A stretch of 64,000 bases of DNA from Chondrus crispus (taxonomy: Eukaryota > Rhodophyta > Florideophyceae > Gigartinales > Gigartinaceae). The notes under the pieces are model-generated. The model made no database searches and was not told the DNA's origin. It was given only the letters and a program-made list of their open reading frames with translations. The DNA is taken from assembly GCF_000350225.1 (NCBI RefSeq), contig NW_005179250.1:124001-188000 (forward strand), read 5' to 3'. A program made the translations under genes and the position numbers. Within the stretch, counting starts at the first letter, position 1; each line of letters starts with the position of its first letter. Below, piece by piece: positions 10,556 through 23,315 of the stretch.

Positions 10556-11598
10556 TGTAGTGCAATACGCACCTGAAAAGGGGGGGGGTGAAAAGAAAGG
10601 AAAATATTTGGATATGAAAAGTAATCCGGGTTGGGGGACACACGTGTGAATAATTGCACAGTTTTAATTTATTATTATTATTATTATTTAGTTAATTAGT
10701 TGGCATTAATTTTGCTGATACTAGATTACATCTAGGATCTAGCGCTGCGAGCTACTGTAGTGACTCCGGCGGGGCGATATATACCTGAGCCCTCTGGCCA
10801 CCAAGTCAGTAAAGGTAACCCGAGTTGCCAGAGTTGAATACCGCCTTGGTCGAAGTCCGTCTTTCCCAAGACGCTCCCTTTTACCACAGATTACGTTATC
10901 CTTTGCGCTCGGGGGTTCCCTTTTTCTTTTTCCTTTATTTCCATATCCTTTTCTATCTCTACATCTATTTTTCCCTTAATTGTGTTGGTTCCACTGGAGT
11001 TGGTTGCGACCGATCCGGTGTAGCTGTTTTACCCATCGGGCAACACGTTGTGTAGCGCTGCTACTGTTTCAAGTTCCGTCGGAAGGCTGTTGCGACGACG
11101 CCTCCGTCGAAGGTCTTACTGTATAAGACAGAGTTGGTACCACCTATTGCGATTGCGATAGCGCTGGTGAGGGTGTTTTTAGCCATTGGGCAACACGTCG
11201 GTAGTAGCGCTGCTACACGGTTACGAACCCGTCGGGTAGTGCTGAGCAAGCCCCCGTCGAAGACTTTGAATTATATCCAAGGTGCTGAAGACGCTCGTCG
11301 AGCATTGGCCTTACAACCCAGCGAACTGCGGTTACATGTAGACAAGCCCAACCCGCACTTGCCGAGCACTCAAGTCTTCGCAAGTCTCTACCACCATTTT
11401 CCTCCCGGGCCGGGCATCTTTCCTTAACCCCCCCGTCGGAGTTGAGCTACAGTGGGCCGCAAGCCCACACAAGGGGAATGGGAGTCTGGAACGCTCCGTA
11501 GCGCGTGCCATCGGCAGTGGTTGTTGCTGTTGTTGTTTTTCGTCTTTTTGTTTGACCGTCGGACTGTGTTCGCGGCCTGCCAGGCACATTGCACTACA
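10556..11598 (+). repeat. left LTR of element A copy 1
   Basis: 1043 bases, TGTAGTGCAAT to ATTGCACTACA. It contains an AT-rich stretch with (ATT)n, a TATA box, and degenerate internal sub-repeats built around CATCGGGCAACACG and GTAGCGCTGCTAC. Confidence 0.92.
10778..10783 (+). promoter_or_regulatory. LTR TATA box
   Basis: GCGATATATACC is kept in every A-family LTR in the window (also at about 23548, 26790, 35889 and 52930, and reversed at 30850 and 51756). It is the best core-promoter candidate for the element. Confidence 0.55.
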
Positions 11599-11602
11599 AA
11601 AG

Positions 11603-11620
11603 TGGTCTCCCGACCTAGAA
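11603..11620 (+). other. primer-binding site of element A copy 1
   Basis: TGGTCTCCCGACCTAGAA begins four bases inside the left LTR. The TGG start matches the CCA end of a tRNA primer. The same string follows the left LTR of copy 2 (27540) and, with two changes, the 5' LTR of element B. The tRNA itself cannot be named from the sequence. Confidence 0.6.
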
Positions 11621-11762
11621 TTACGTCTACAGCAAACCCGACCTGGAATTGTGTCGACGACAGGTTTGATCTAGAGTTGTACTACGAAAGTGGTCTGGGT
11701 AACGGAGTCTCTTTTCTATATTTGTTTGTAACTTTTTTTGTGTAGGTTCGCTCGTACGAGCG

Positions 11763-14068
11763 ATGTCGACCAGCGCACCCGGGGACGTCGGTCTCGGGGC
11801 GAGTAGGAGCGGATCGGCAAGGGCGTCGAGGATCCCGCGAGGTCCTCGCACCCGAAGCCAGGCCAATACGGCCACGGATCCCGAAGGTCAAGAACCCCTG
11901 ATGGGAATTGAAGCCGACAAGGATAACCAATCCTTCAGGTTCGAGAAGATGGGCGAGGAAATTCGCCAAGAGATGACGAAAAATCTCGAGGCTGAATTAG
12001 CCCTCGTCCGGAAGCAACTGGAGTTGCAAGCATCTGAGTTCCACACTGTTTTAGGAGAGCTATCGGCTCGAGTGGATCTCGTCGAGAAGGAGCGAGGTGA
12101 TGCGACCGACGGTCTGGAGCCGGAGGTGCTAGCTTCGTTGAAATTTTCAGTCAAGGACGCGAGGGGCGACGCGAATCAAGCCTTGTAGTCCTTAGGAAAA
12201 TTTAGGACAAGACGCAATGACCGATTCGATCGCGTCGCGCAACGTCTGAAGGACCTTGAGCAGGCCGCGGGTCAAGCTCCGCAAGGATCGGACGACGAGC
12301 CGCTCCCTTCGCGTAGAGAGGGCGACTACCGGTCGAAGAAGGACAAGCTCGCTCGTCAGCGGAGTTCCAAGTCGAAGCCCTCGAAGAGGGACAAGCGACG
12401 TACAAGCAAGGGTCACTGTAATGACGATCCGGAGAACCGCGACTCACAGTCGGAGTCGCTTGGTCCCTCCGAAGATGGTAACGACGGTTTGTCGAACCAT
12501 TCGGGCGATTCCGAACGCCGTTCAGAAGAAGGAAACGGAATTTCGTCAAGCAAGAAAATTTCCTCCAGACGAGGCGGAGTCACCTCGTCCGCCTCGCGGA
12601 GAGACAAGGACGCGGAGCCCGAAGATGTCGCAACGCGGCGCGGGCCGCGATGGGAGGAGTTGGAGGAGCTGAATCCGACCAACTACCTCTTCAAGAAATT
12701 ACTTTCGTACCGAACGTACCGTTTGCGGAACCCACAGACATATTTGTCAAGTTCCCGGCGGACCGCCGTGCGAAAAATCAGGAGAGATATTCCGCCTAAG
12801 GTGAAGAAGGACAACACGTTCACAGGTGAGGATAGGGTCCTTGTGTTGGATTTTTGGCGAAATTAGTTCAAGAGTTTGATACTCAAGAAATGAACGAGGG
12901 GCAAGCGATCCGCTTGTTGCCCGAATTTCTAAGCGGCATCGCCCTGAGACAGTACACTTCGGTGTCTCAGACGGCCGGGTCCCACCACGGGAAGGTATCC
13001 GTTTGGCCGGAGGCCGTACAGTGGTTGCTGAGGAGTTTCGCAACCGAGGAGGCGATCCGTCAAGCCGTGCTTGCATTGCGAGAAGTTCAGCAAAGACCGT
13101 CTGAAGACGAGATGGAATTTTATATCCGTCTGACGGACGCGAGCAATCGATGTGGAAACGTATATTCGATAGAAGAACAAATGACGATGTTTATTGAAGG
13201 ACTCGATTCGAGTATCAAGCCGATGTTATCTCAATACCGGCAAGACAATCGGGACGTTTCGTTTTTGAGACTAGTGAATTACGCGAAGGCACATGGCTCG
13301 GCGAGCCGCGCTAAGGACAAGAAGACCAAGAAGGTCACGATCCAGACGCCGTCGACGTTCAGGGCGGGAAAGAAGCCCAGGGCTCCTTTTCCCGGTCGTA
13401 AAAGTCAGGGCGCCGTCCATTTAGCCGAGACAATTTCCGCGTCAGACGAACGCGGTGCGCACGGAAGCAGCGAAAATCACTACGAAGGAGCATTGGTAAC
13501 CGAAGGCAATTTTATTGAGCCATCGGAGGGCTACGGGCACGAGGACTACGGGGCAAGGGGGTCGTCAACTCTACCGACGCCCACGTACACGACGGAGTCG
13601 TTTTCAGAGCCCACAGATCCCGTGATGATGTTTAGGGGACGCGGCCACACGCCGGCGCCGCGCATCCCGATGGAAGACAAGGGTACGACGTTTGGAAGGC
13701 CAGGCTGGATGGGAAGGCCGCAACGTCAAGGAAGGCCGCCGGCCCGTGGAGGGCCTAGGCCGCAATATCCCGTCAAGACGCACGGATTGGTGTGCTATCA
13801 TTGTTACGAAAAGGGGCACGCCGCGCCAACGTGCATTCTTTCCCTCCGGGAAATGCACCGAATTTTGGAAAATTATGAGGCGTTGTCTCCGATGGAGAGG
13901 TTAGGGGTACCATCGACGAGTTACCTGAAGGTCAAGAATTGGTTCGATTCACAGACGGCGAGCACGCCGAGTGCTTCAACGCCGAGGCCGAACCAACCCT
14001 TCAGAGGGCCCGCCGCGGGGCCCGCGCTGTCGGATGTGAGAAGGATCCCGCAGCGGCAGGAAAAATAG
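11763..14068 (+). pseudogene. gag: gag of element A copy 1
   Basis: ATG 11763 begins MSTSAPGDVGLG, followed by a predicted coiled coil (about residues 55-110). A TAG at 12186-12188 interrupts it and the same frame runs on to 12864. There a T-run of five (12851-12855), one short of the six needed, shifts the frame. The next frame from 12854 holds the retrotransposon capsid-like region (AIRLLPEFLSGIALRQY, FIEGLDSSIKPML) and a CCHC zinc knuckle CYHCYEKGHAAPTC (13793-13834), ending at TAG 14066-14068. The protein would package element RNA into particles. One stop and one slip prevent a full product. Copy 2 has the homologous gag with different lesions, so the ancestral frame is clear. Confidence 0.82.
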
Positions 14069-17000
14069 AGAGGGGAATCTTGCATGAGTCGCGAGAGGCA
14101 CAGAGTCGACGCACTGTGTCCGGGGCTCAGCCCCGTTCCCCGTCTCTAAGGGAAAAATCAGGCTCCGATGAGGAGGTTGTTGGATTGGTGGATAAGCCCA
14201 AAGGGCCAGCTCAAGTCAAGAAAATTTTGAGCCGAGCCCAAGATCATCCGCTGGAAGAAGTTCGAAGACCCTGGTACAGGGTTAAGCGAAGGGAGTGTCC
14301 CGAGAAGATTTTGGTTCTTGCGCGAAAAAACTACAAAGTTTACGCGGAAATTGGACCCACAATCGGATTGATGAGCCGAGTGTTGTCTGTTGTAGACACC
14401 GGCGCGGGACCAAACCTTGTGCGAAAATCGGAACTCCCGTCTGGAATGGAATCTCTAGTGTCCTACGGACCGACCTAAGACATTGGCGACGCAAACAATA
14501 GGCCCCTCAGGACTCTCGGCACAATTAGAATGCCTGTGTGGCTTGGAAAATCTGTGGCCGCAGCCGAGTTTATTGTATGCGAAAAACTAGCCGTCCGGCT
14601 AATTCTAGGCGCGGACTACTGTGACCGGTTTGTGGAAGCCATTTATCCAAGGAAGAAAACGGTTGAGTTGGCGGATTTCTCGAAGGTTCCGATAGTTAGG
14701 CGGTTCTCGACGAGAAAAGGGAAGATGAATCTCGTCCCGGGAGAGGACGAGAATGATGGAAAGGTGGAGCGAATTTCCCCTAAGGTGAAAGTGGTAAGAG
14801 CCAGGACTATCGAGCCCGGGACGCAACGCGTCGTGGAATGCACCTCGAAGAGGGCGGGCTTGGTGGTGGTTCAGCCGTACTCGTCGTTCTACGAAAGACA
14901 CGGGTTGACGTGCACGAATGGTGTCGTTCAGGTTGAGCCTGACCGGCCATTTCGTTTACTCGTTGCGAATTTTAGGACGTACCCTGTCAGGGTGCAAAAA
15001 GGCCAAGTGGTGGCAGAATTATTACCGCACCCGAGAGCCGCGCTCGAGAGCAAAACCACCATTGGTGAAGTTCTCGGAATTCAAGAATGGAAGAAGGAAA
15101 ATTTTCCTAATTCCACCAAGACGCCTACGGGCGAGACAAGATGCGAACCGTCGGATCAAGGTCGCGAGGACCAGCAAGGAGAGCGGGAGGAAAGGCTCCC
15201 CGCGACGGCAACTACGAAGCCGGAGCGGCGGATTGAGCCTCCCCCGCCGGACGTGGAGGGACTCGACCTGAGCCACGTGCCGGACCAGCTGCGCGAAAGA
15301 TTCCGTCGGATGTTGAAAAAATATTCTCGCATGTGGGATGGGACCCTTGGTGAGATCAACACCACGGTCCACCGGATTGAACTGGCCCCGGATACAAGGC
15401 CAGTTGCACAAGCTCCCTACCGAGCCGGTCCAAAGGCTTGGGAGGTCGAGGACGCAGAAGTACAGAAGATGTTAGAAGCAAGAGTCATCGAACCGGCGCA
15501 GTCAGAATGGGCGTCGCCCGTTTTATTAGTGCCGAAGCCGGATGGATCGATGCGCTTTTGCGTAGACTACTGCAGGTTGAACGCGCTGACGGTGAAGGAC
15601 ACGTACCCCTTACCGCGCATGGATGAGTGCCTGGACTCGCTTGGTGACACCAAGGTTTTCTCCGCGTTGGACGCGATCTCGGGATATTGGCAGATGCCTA
15701 TCCCTGAGCGCGACCGCGACAAGACCGCATTTTCGGGCCACTCAGGACTGTATCGCTTCTCAAGAATGCCTTTCGGGCTAACTAACGCGCCAGCGACGTT
15801 TCAGAGAGCAATGGATATCCTGCTCTCTCCGTTCCGTTGGAAATGCTGTTTGGTGTATCTGGATGACATAATAATTTTTAGCAAGTCGTGGGAGGAGCAC
15901 ATCGTGCACGTGGATGAAATACTTTCTGTATTGGAGAAGGCAGGTGTGAAGCTCAAGCTTCTCAAGTGCGAATTTTTCGTCGAAAAGATCAAGTACCTGG
16001 GCCATGTCGTTCGGCCAGGTACATTGGAAGTGGACGCTGCGCGAACCGTCGCATTGGGACAAGTGAGGTACCCTCAAACGCAGACCCGGCTCAGGAGCTT
16101 CTTGGGACTTTGTAATGTCTACCGCAGATTCGTTCCGCATTATGCGAAAATCGCGCACCCGCTCAATCAACTGTTGAAGAAGGGACAACCGGTCCAGTTG
16201 GAAGGATTCGACGAACCGTGCGAAAAAGCTTTTCACAAGCTCAAAGACGCTATCTTGGCGCCACCGGTGTTGACGCTGCCGAAGAAGGACCTACCATACT
16301 CGGTAGACACCGATGCAAGCGACTATCAAATCGGCGCTGCATTATTTCAAACGCATCCGGATGCGCAACGTAAACCCATCGGGTTATTTTCAAGAACGTT
16401 AGCCGCAGCCGAGAGAAACTATTCTGTATCAGAAAAAGAATGTCTAGTGGTAATTTGGGCCGTACAGACTTTAAGACCATATCTATATGGCGAGCACTTC
16501 ATTGTGCATACCGACCATGCCTCATTGAGGTGGTTGATGAACGTAACCGACCCCAGCGGGAGATTAATCCGATGGAGGCTCCGCCTCTCGGAATTTGATT
16601 TCGAAATCAAGTACAAGAAGGGCAAGGCGAACAGCCAAGCCGATGCCCTGTAAATATTACAGACCGCAGGAGAAACCGTCGACGAAATCGACGACGAAAT
16701 TCCATGCTTTATGGCCGAACCGGCCGAGGGAACGATGGAGGACGGGGACAGTTTTGACGCGTTAGACGACATCCTCGCTCTTGAGGGGGGGACCGCCCCT
16801 GAGCGCCTCGATCAATTCCAAGCTGTCACTCCGGAGGAGCTCATTCGTGAGCAAGCCGTCGACCCCTTCTGCAACCGCATCAAGGAATAAATGGAAGCCG
16901 GAAAGGTGAGAACGTTCAGCATGGAGACCAAGGAACTCGAAGGATCTCTATGCCGTACTGCGGCGGAGTTTGTACAAGTGGTGATACCACAATCGTTAAG

Positions 17001-18561
17001 GGACCGCGTCCTAGGGTTAAGCCACTACGCAAACTTGGCAGGCCACCCGGGAGGCAGGAAACTTTACAAGACTTTGAGAAGACATTTTTATTGGCCTACG
17101 ATGGCCCTAGACTGCTATGCAGTCGCGAAGAATTGCGCCGCATGTGCGCGGGAATGAGTGAAGTTCAGAAGAAACACGAAGGAAATGAAGCTGTTCACGA
17201 CCAAAGCTCCGCCGGAGTTTGTCGCCATCGACATCCTCGGCGAGCTAATTACAACTAAACGAGGAAATCGGTATATTCTCGTGATCAGCGATCGATACTC
17301 GAAACTGGTACGAACCGTAGCGTTGAAGAAGATATCAGCTGCGCACATCGCACAAGCCTTCGTTCACCATTGGGTATTCGTGTACGGACCGCCCGTCAAG
17401 CTGCTGTCCGACAATGGAACACAATTCACGGCCCGGTTCTTTCAGAATGTCTGCCGAATTCTCAGCATACGCAATGTGTTCACGACTACGTACCACCCGC
17501 AAGCCAACGGCCAAGTTGAGAGGTTTAATCGCACGCTGACTTCGGCGTTGCGAAAATACGTTGGAGAGCATCCCAAGGACTGGGACTTATTTAGCGACGC
17601 TGTGACGTTTGCATACAACACGCAAGTTCATCGAACTACGAACATTGCGCCCTTCGAGCTGGTGCTAGCTCGGGCGCCGAGAAGCATTGCGTTACAAGCG
17701 CAACCAACTTTGGAGAACTTTAGCTCGTCACGAGCATACTACCTGAAATGGCAGTCATGGTTGAAGAGCCTAATGCAAAGCGCCGATAGGAGTTTGCGAA
17801 ACGAACAAGCCCGGTACAAGCGAAATTTCGACGCACGCCTTCGCAAGCCGCAATATGAGATCCCACCGGGGTCCTACGTGTTCCTCCGGAAGGAGCAGGG
17901 TACGGCTAGCGAACCAAAACACAAGCTGGCCCAAGTCGCTACGGGACCTTATCAGGTTCGGAAGGCAGATCCGAATACGGTTGTCATTGTTATTGGAGAT
18001 CGGGAGGAACGAGTGTCACGTGACAGAGTAGAACTCGCGCCTAGTCCGATGGACTACGCGCCGGTCCGCGGCTTACGGCAAGCACTCCAGTTCCCCAGTG
18101 GAACAAACGGCGGCGGGGATGGAAGCGTAGCTGATGGGGAGGACAGTCCCCTCCTACGTGCCTCAACCGCAGTGGACGATGACGAGTTTGCCAATAGCTC
18201 GGAGGCAGAAGGAGTTTGGCAAGGTACGCAGAAGTTAGGAAATTCGGAGGCGCAGAGCAGACAGAAGGATGTTCAGGAGGGGGAAGGAAATAATCCTGTA
18301 CCCGCAGAGACAAACGAAAACACGGAATACGTAATCAACAAGGTCATCGACCACGCTTATGAAGGTGAGAAACATTTCTCAAAGTGGAATGGTATGGTTA
18401 TGCCACCGAAGACGCGACGTGGGAACCCATCAAGCAGTTACCGCGCAGCGCAGCTGTTACATATTTCCGAAGGAAAAGGCTGTCCTTGCCTCCGCAGATC
18501 GCGCAAGCAAAATCAGGATAGTTGTAGCCAAGAAGCCCACATGTCAGTGTTAGCGCTGTAG
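13939..18561 (+). pseudogene. pol: pol of element A copy 1: protease, RT, RNase H, integrase, chromodomain
   Basis: One reading frame, overlapping the end of gag. Aspartic protease VVDTGAGPNLV sits at about 14390. RT has YLDD intact at 15856-15867 and MPFGLTNAPATF upstream of it. RNase H starts near DTDASDYQIGAAL (16306) with HTDHASLRWLM. The integrase zinc finger (H-H-C-C, about 17022-17151) is followed by a DDE core with AIDILG, LLSDNGTQF and NGQVERFNR. Stops fall at 14476 (TAA), 16651 (TAA), 16888 (TAA) and 17155 (TGA), each where copy 2 has a sense codon. The C-terminal chromodomain (from YVINKVIDHAYEG, about 18329) is frameshifted near 18380. The enzyme set would copy and integrate the element, and the chromodomain would steer insertion to marked chromatin. 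This copy is broken. Confidence 0.88.
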
Positions 18562-21468
18562 TCTGTACAGGCGAGAGCGAGCGGACCTGAGGGTCTTGAA
18601 AAAGGGAACGAGGGCATGGAAAGAGTCAGGTGAGGGACCCTCAGATCCCCACAGACAACTAGAGCGACGCGTGCCGTCAGTTCAGGAAATGAGAATTTTA
18701 TTGTATTCCAAAGATGAGGTACTACGCGGTCTAGGAGTGAGCATGAGTCACCGAGCTCACGTGAAATGACGTTGGACCGGCAATCTGCCCTAATCAAGGG
18801 CGAATTACCAAAGAAAATGGGCATGGGCACTGTAATCGGAAGAGGAGGCGCACGACGAGTGTTCAGTAGCCAAAGTGGAACACAGAACCACATTGGGAAA
18901 ATTTAATCAAAATCTAGGAAGGCGTGTCGGACCGAGCGCACAACGCGCTGGGTACTTAGAGAAAGTGCAAAATGCACACACAAGTTCGTGCCGTATATCC
19001 ATGCGAACTCAGGAACGAGTGAATGGGAAGCACGATCGTCCCAGGCGAGATGTTGGAAAAGGGGAGCGACGCTAGTCGTCGACCACGCTCACAAGCCGGA
19101 GGACAGAGGCGCTGTTGCGCGCGATGCGACCCAGGATCGAGGGACCACAGCCTAACTCAGGAAATATCGAGAATACCGTCGGTTGCGGCATGCACCGACC
19201 CTCCTGTAGTTTTTCTTAGCACGCGCGTGACACACTTACCGATCTCCAACGATCAGCAACTTTGTCTTTGTCTTTGTCTTTGTTTTTCCTTCGTATCTCT
19301 TTTTGTTCGTTCTTTTTTATTTTTTTAGTGTCCAGGAAACCACCCCGAACGGCGGAGGTCGAGCAGTAGGTCCACAAAGATCGATGGAAGGAGTAAGCAG
19401 GAGGCCACCGCCGCGGCGAAAGTGAGGAGACGTCTACAGTAGACCTAGGATTCGAGACGAGGCGCGCAGTTTAAGATGGAGAAAGGGGCTCGCATCTCGT
19501 GATTGCGTGCGAAGCGGGAGGCGAAGGAAGATAGACAGACTTAAAAGACCAGGGGGGATTCTCGGGGTGAATTCCACGAGATATCCCGAAACGACGATGA
19601 GCTGCGGATGACGAAAGCAGCCAAAAGATAATCGCGATCGAGCAAACTAGGAAGGAGCTTTCACATGGCCGTACGTCGAGGTTGCTGAAGCAACGCCCCT
19701 GTGACGCCGTTGTGGCCAGTATATAGAGGATCAGCGATTCTTTCTGCAACAAGTTCCAGCTGTTCCCTGACCGTCGACATTCGTTGTTCGTTTCTAACCC
19801 CCGAGTAACGGACATGGACCGCAAGCTCAAATGACGGTGCCCCACCGCACAGGGATTGCGACCGCTTTTTGTGAAAGGTTGCATGCACCCGACTTTTATC
19901 ATGGGACTTACACGTAATGCTTGACCCCGGGAACGCCCCACGTCGAAGGGGATACTGCTACTAAGATCTGCATGACCAACGCACACCCAGGCTGTTGGCA
20001 GGAAGAGGGAAATTTCCAAAAAGTATGAAGGTGGACAGCGACCAAGCCCCACCTCGATCGCGAGAAATTGACAGGACCCTGGCAAGGAAGGGAAAATTAT
20101 AGACAAACAGCGGGTGTGAGGCAACTACAATGGGCGCGATTTTATTCTCCGTAGGAAAAGCTCTACACCCCCGACATTCGCATGTACAGGTGATTTCAGA
20201 GGCTCGATGTTTATAGACGCACGTGTCACAAACTCAGTGACCCCGATTATTATTGTTGTGCGCAACTCAACCCACGAGTCCGAGGAGGGAACCTTTAGGA
20301 AGGTAGAGGCCGCACGAGGCAGTCCGTCGGACCGGCGACAAAAGGGGTATGACCCATGTGGTCGTACACCTAACAGGCCGATGATATGAGAAGGAGACGT
20401 TTGAAGATGATCACTGGCGACCATTCGGAGGATGACCAAGGATAGCCAGCGAACTGTGTGAAGGCGGAGCAACTTGTCAGTAGCTTCTCACTAGGACACT
20501 AAGGGACATTGGGACGTCGTTACGCAGTCACAAAATTCGTCGCTTTGAGTGACAACTCAAAAATATGGGGGACGCTCTGATCGAGCTCACGGCTGACGAA
20601 ATTGACGTTTCAGTATCAATCGGTTCACAAGCCGAGATCCGCGACGTTTGATGAACGGTTTTTCTAGCGGATCGTCTGTCACCAGTTCATTCTTTTTTAT
20701 GACGGGTTCGACCTCAGCATGGAACCCACGCTGAGATTGTGCAGAGAAATCGTCGGCACACGTCCTCCCGCGAGGTCCGAAAATGAATAAAAAAGCGGAA
20801 AAGCGGAAGAGGAGCATGTCGCACGACGGAAGAAGAAAAAATACAGTGCACGTGCGGATGAAGTCAGGAGAACTGGTAAAATTCCCATCGGGGAGCCACG
20901 CGAAGAGCAATGCAACCTAACGTCACAGCCGCTGCGGAAGCCCCGGGCCGTCGTCTCCAGAAACTATATGAGCTCGCAACTGCAAAGAAAAATTGTAGGG
21001 AGTCGTTATGCAGGCGCTCGCTGATGGAAATACAGTTTGCAGGGAAGGGGAGGAAAACAAGAGCAGTCTCGCATGCAGAAAGCTGGAGGAAGGAAGAAAG
21101 AATGCTCATTAAGAGGACGTAAGAGGTACACCGCCATGGAAAAAGGGAACTGGTACAGAGCAAGGAGAAACTAGTAGATTTGGAAGACGTGGAAATACCA
21201 GGGAAAAAGGAGGATCGTGCTAAGAAAGAAAGAGAGAGGAGGAAGTAGCGAGGTGAAGAGAAGGAGGAAGGAGGTATACGGGTGCCACCGTGATTATGAC
21301 GAGATGGGCATCAATGAGAAAAAGAGGAGGAAACGAAGGGACGAACGAGCACGCAGGAAAATTCAATTTACGGATCAAAGGCCACATGACGAGGTCGCAA
21401 ATTCAGCGTCACGCAGGCAGGATAGAGATGCGACAAGCTATCACGAGGGAAATGTCGCGCCCGTCAGC
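18562..21468 (+). other. non-pol 3' region of element A copy 1
   Basis: About 2.9 kb between pol and the antisense ORF. It matches copy 2 in patches, for example GTTGGACCGGCAATCTGCC near 18773 against 36970. It holds a (TTTGTC)n microsatellite (19259-19290). A Lys/Glu/Arg-rich plus-strand stretch (20910-21380, for example LYELATAKKNCRESLCRRS) has a loose counterpart in copy 2 (about 39960-40330). That stretch may be the remains of a short extra sense ORF. Most other frames here are shadows. Confidence 0.5.
19259..19290 (+). repeat. (TTTGTC)n microsatellite
   Basis: Four near-perfect units of TTTGTC followed by T-rich sequence. The corresponding part of copy 2 (37480-37545) is T-rich but not regular. 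Confidence 0.7.
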
Positions 21469-23222
21469 TCAGACGGGAGGGTTGCCAAAGGATTTGCCCT
21501 TTGGAAGCGATGACACAAGGCGAGCTAAAACTCGCAGGTCGTCAATCGAGGCTCCTTGTAGAGCCTCTCCCTCAACACCGTGAGCACGGAGCAAGGCAGA
21601 GTATACGCTCGTGACGTCGTGGGTATTTTTGGAAATTGTTGGAGAGGGGGGGAGATATCACTTCCCTCACTGACAATGTTTCGGTGTGGCCTGCCGAGGG
21701 AATTTCGACAGCTGGGGGCGCCTTTGACGAGGATGGAGAGGCTAGGGCTGCGCGCGAGGAAGCAGGGACAGCCGATCGAGGAGGGATTGGAGAGGAGCGA
21801 CGGGAGCATACGTGAAGCTCCCGGGGGTCAGATGTGGCGATGGGGGTATCGTCGGGAAGTGGTGTTTGGTTTCCGAATCGACGGCTCGTTTGAGCTTCCC
21901 ACGCTGAGCAGAGGGTCGATGACCAGGGGTTGAACCACACGAAGTCGCCCGCGGCTGGGTGGTTTCGACCAGGGGAGAAAGAGGGACGTTGGCGATTGAA
22001 GGATCGAAAGGAGTTTTGCGGAGGGACACAGTCCCAATCCACGCCCTCGATCGTATCAAGGAGGGAGCGTATTTCGCGATTGACATCAGAGCCACCCAGA
22101 GGGACAGAGAAGTCCAATAGACGCATTTGTGCTATCAGCTTCGCGGGGAGGTGCAACAGGCGCCGGCAATCATAGGTCTCCCACAAGAGGGTCGCAGCTC
22201 CTTTGACGCACCACTCTGTGAGGAAGACCACCCATAACCCGTGTTGCGGATCCTGCAGGTAGCTGCCATAGTACGTGATTACGGGTCCCATTTCGGCCCA
22301 AAAGCCTTGACTCACCTCGTACTGGCTCCACCATGAGGGGATGCGCTGGTAACGACTTGCATAATGCTGACGGGAAATCTCGCGCGCCTCTACCATTTGG
22401 TAGCCGATGAAGTACCCCGTACCAGACCGAATACGCTGTTCAAGGCGCACTGTGTTCTGAAAGAAGAAAATACCCCGCGTTTTAAATGACGGAAATTCGA
22501 AGGGATAATGGGTTCGGTCCAAAAGATGGCATCGGATGTGACAGTATGTCGGTTTCGCCACAGGCGATCCGCCTCGGCGGCAGGGTCACCAAAGGTGATA
22601 TCAATGAGATTGTCTAAGTAGAGGCGTTCGCCCTCTGTACGACAACGCCAAGTGTTGCAATCGTATGACAAGGGTATGAGGGTGTCGGAAATGGGGATGG
22701 CAAGCCGAGCGAATACGGCCTCCATAAATCGCAGAGAGAGAATGGGACGGCCCCATGGGGGAGGATGACGTAGGATGGAAGTCGGAACTGCTATACGGGT
22801 TCGCCAGTCAAAGGAGCGGATAGCAAGCACAGGGAGATTACCGGGAAGCATGGCCGCGTCGTCGGCGAATTGGTGTTCGATTTTGGAAACGTCGCGACTC
22901 GGCCCAGTGGTTCTCCTCCGAGGGTATTCACCCACGGAGGAGAACCACTGGGCCGAGGCAAATAAGGAAGGCTGTTCGTGCATGATTTTGTCCTGTAGCT
23001 CTTCGAGCGAGGGGTAGTGGCGGGCTACCCAGGAGAATGATAACCTGGATGAAAGGCCGGGTCGGAGACGTCTGAATTAGGGGGACGTCGGAATATAGGG
23101 AGGAGGTCGGCGGAAGCGCGAGACTTGTTCGCGAAGCCGACACCGGTGCGTCGACGGGCAGTATTTTCGCCGGCGAGCTCAGGAGGTGGAGGACACGTGG
23201 GATTCGTCTTGTCCTTGCTCAT
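21469..23222 (-). pseudogene. antisense ORF of element A copy 1 (unrecognised protein)
   Basis: Read right to left, ATG 23220-23222 opens MSKDKTNPTCPPPPELAG. After shifts near 23030 and 22470 it continues with FADDAAMLPGNLPVLAIRS, FWTEPIIPSNFRHLK, GFWAEMGPVITYYG, GLWVVFLTEWCVK and AATLLWETYDC. A Ser/Pro-rich linker follows, then TETLSVRE. After one more shift near 21600 comes a conserved tail LLRAHGV and SLPKGKS ending at TGA 21469-21471. The full ORF would be about 585 codons. Each block recurs in copy 2 with mainly conservative changes, which is the signature of a real protein. No membrane segment, catalytic motif or known family is evident. It lies tail-to-tail with gag-pol, and the start is 106 bases inside the right LTR, which suggests expression from antisense promoter activity of that LTR (inference). 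Frameshifts make this copy a pseudogene. Confidence 0.6.
22898..22957. repeat. perfect 23-bp inverted repeat, 14-base loop
   Basis: Arms 22898-22920 and 22935-22957 are exact reverse complements (arm core GGCCCAGTGGTTCTCCTCC). It lies inside the antisense ORF. Copy 2 lacks it at the equivalent place, so it arose in this copy, probably by local template switching. Confidence 0.85.
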
Positions 23223-23315
23223 GCGGAGACAGTCGGTCAGGATTGGAAAAGTAGGGGGTCGAGAAGAGAAGAAGAAGTTGGAGATCAAGGAGTGTAACCG
23301 ATGTGCAAGGACGCT

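Noticed and set aside
11603-11620. Naming the tRNA primer
   Set aside because: The site fits a CCA-ending tRNA but the tRNA set of the organism is not available, so any name would be a guess.
19471-20124. 217-codon minus-strand ORF in copy 1
   Set aside because: Not conserved in copy 2 and without motif, unlike the downstream antisense ORF.
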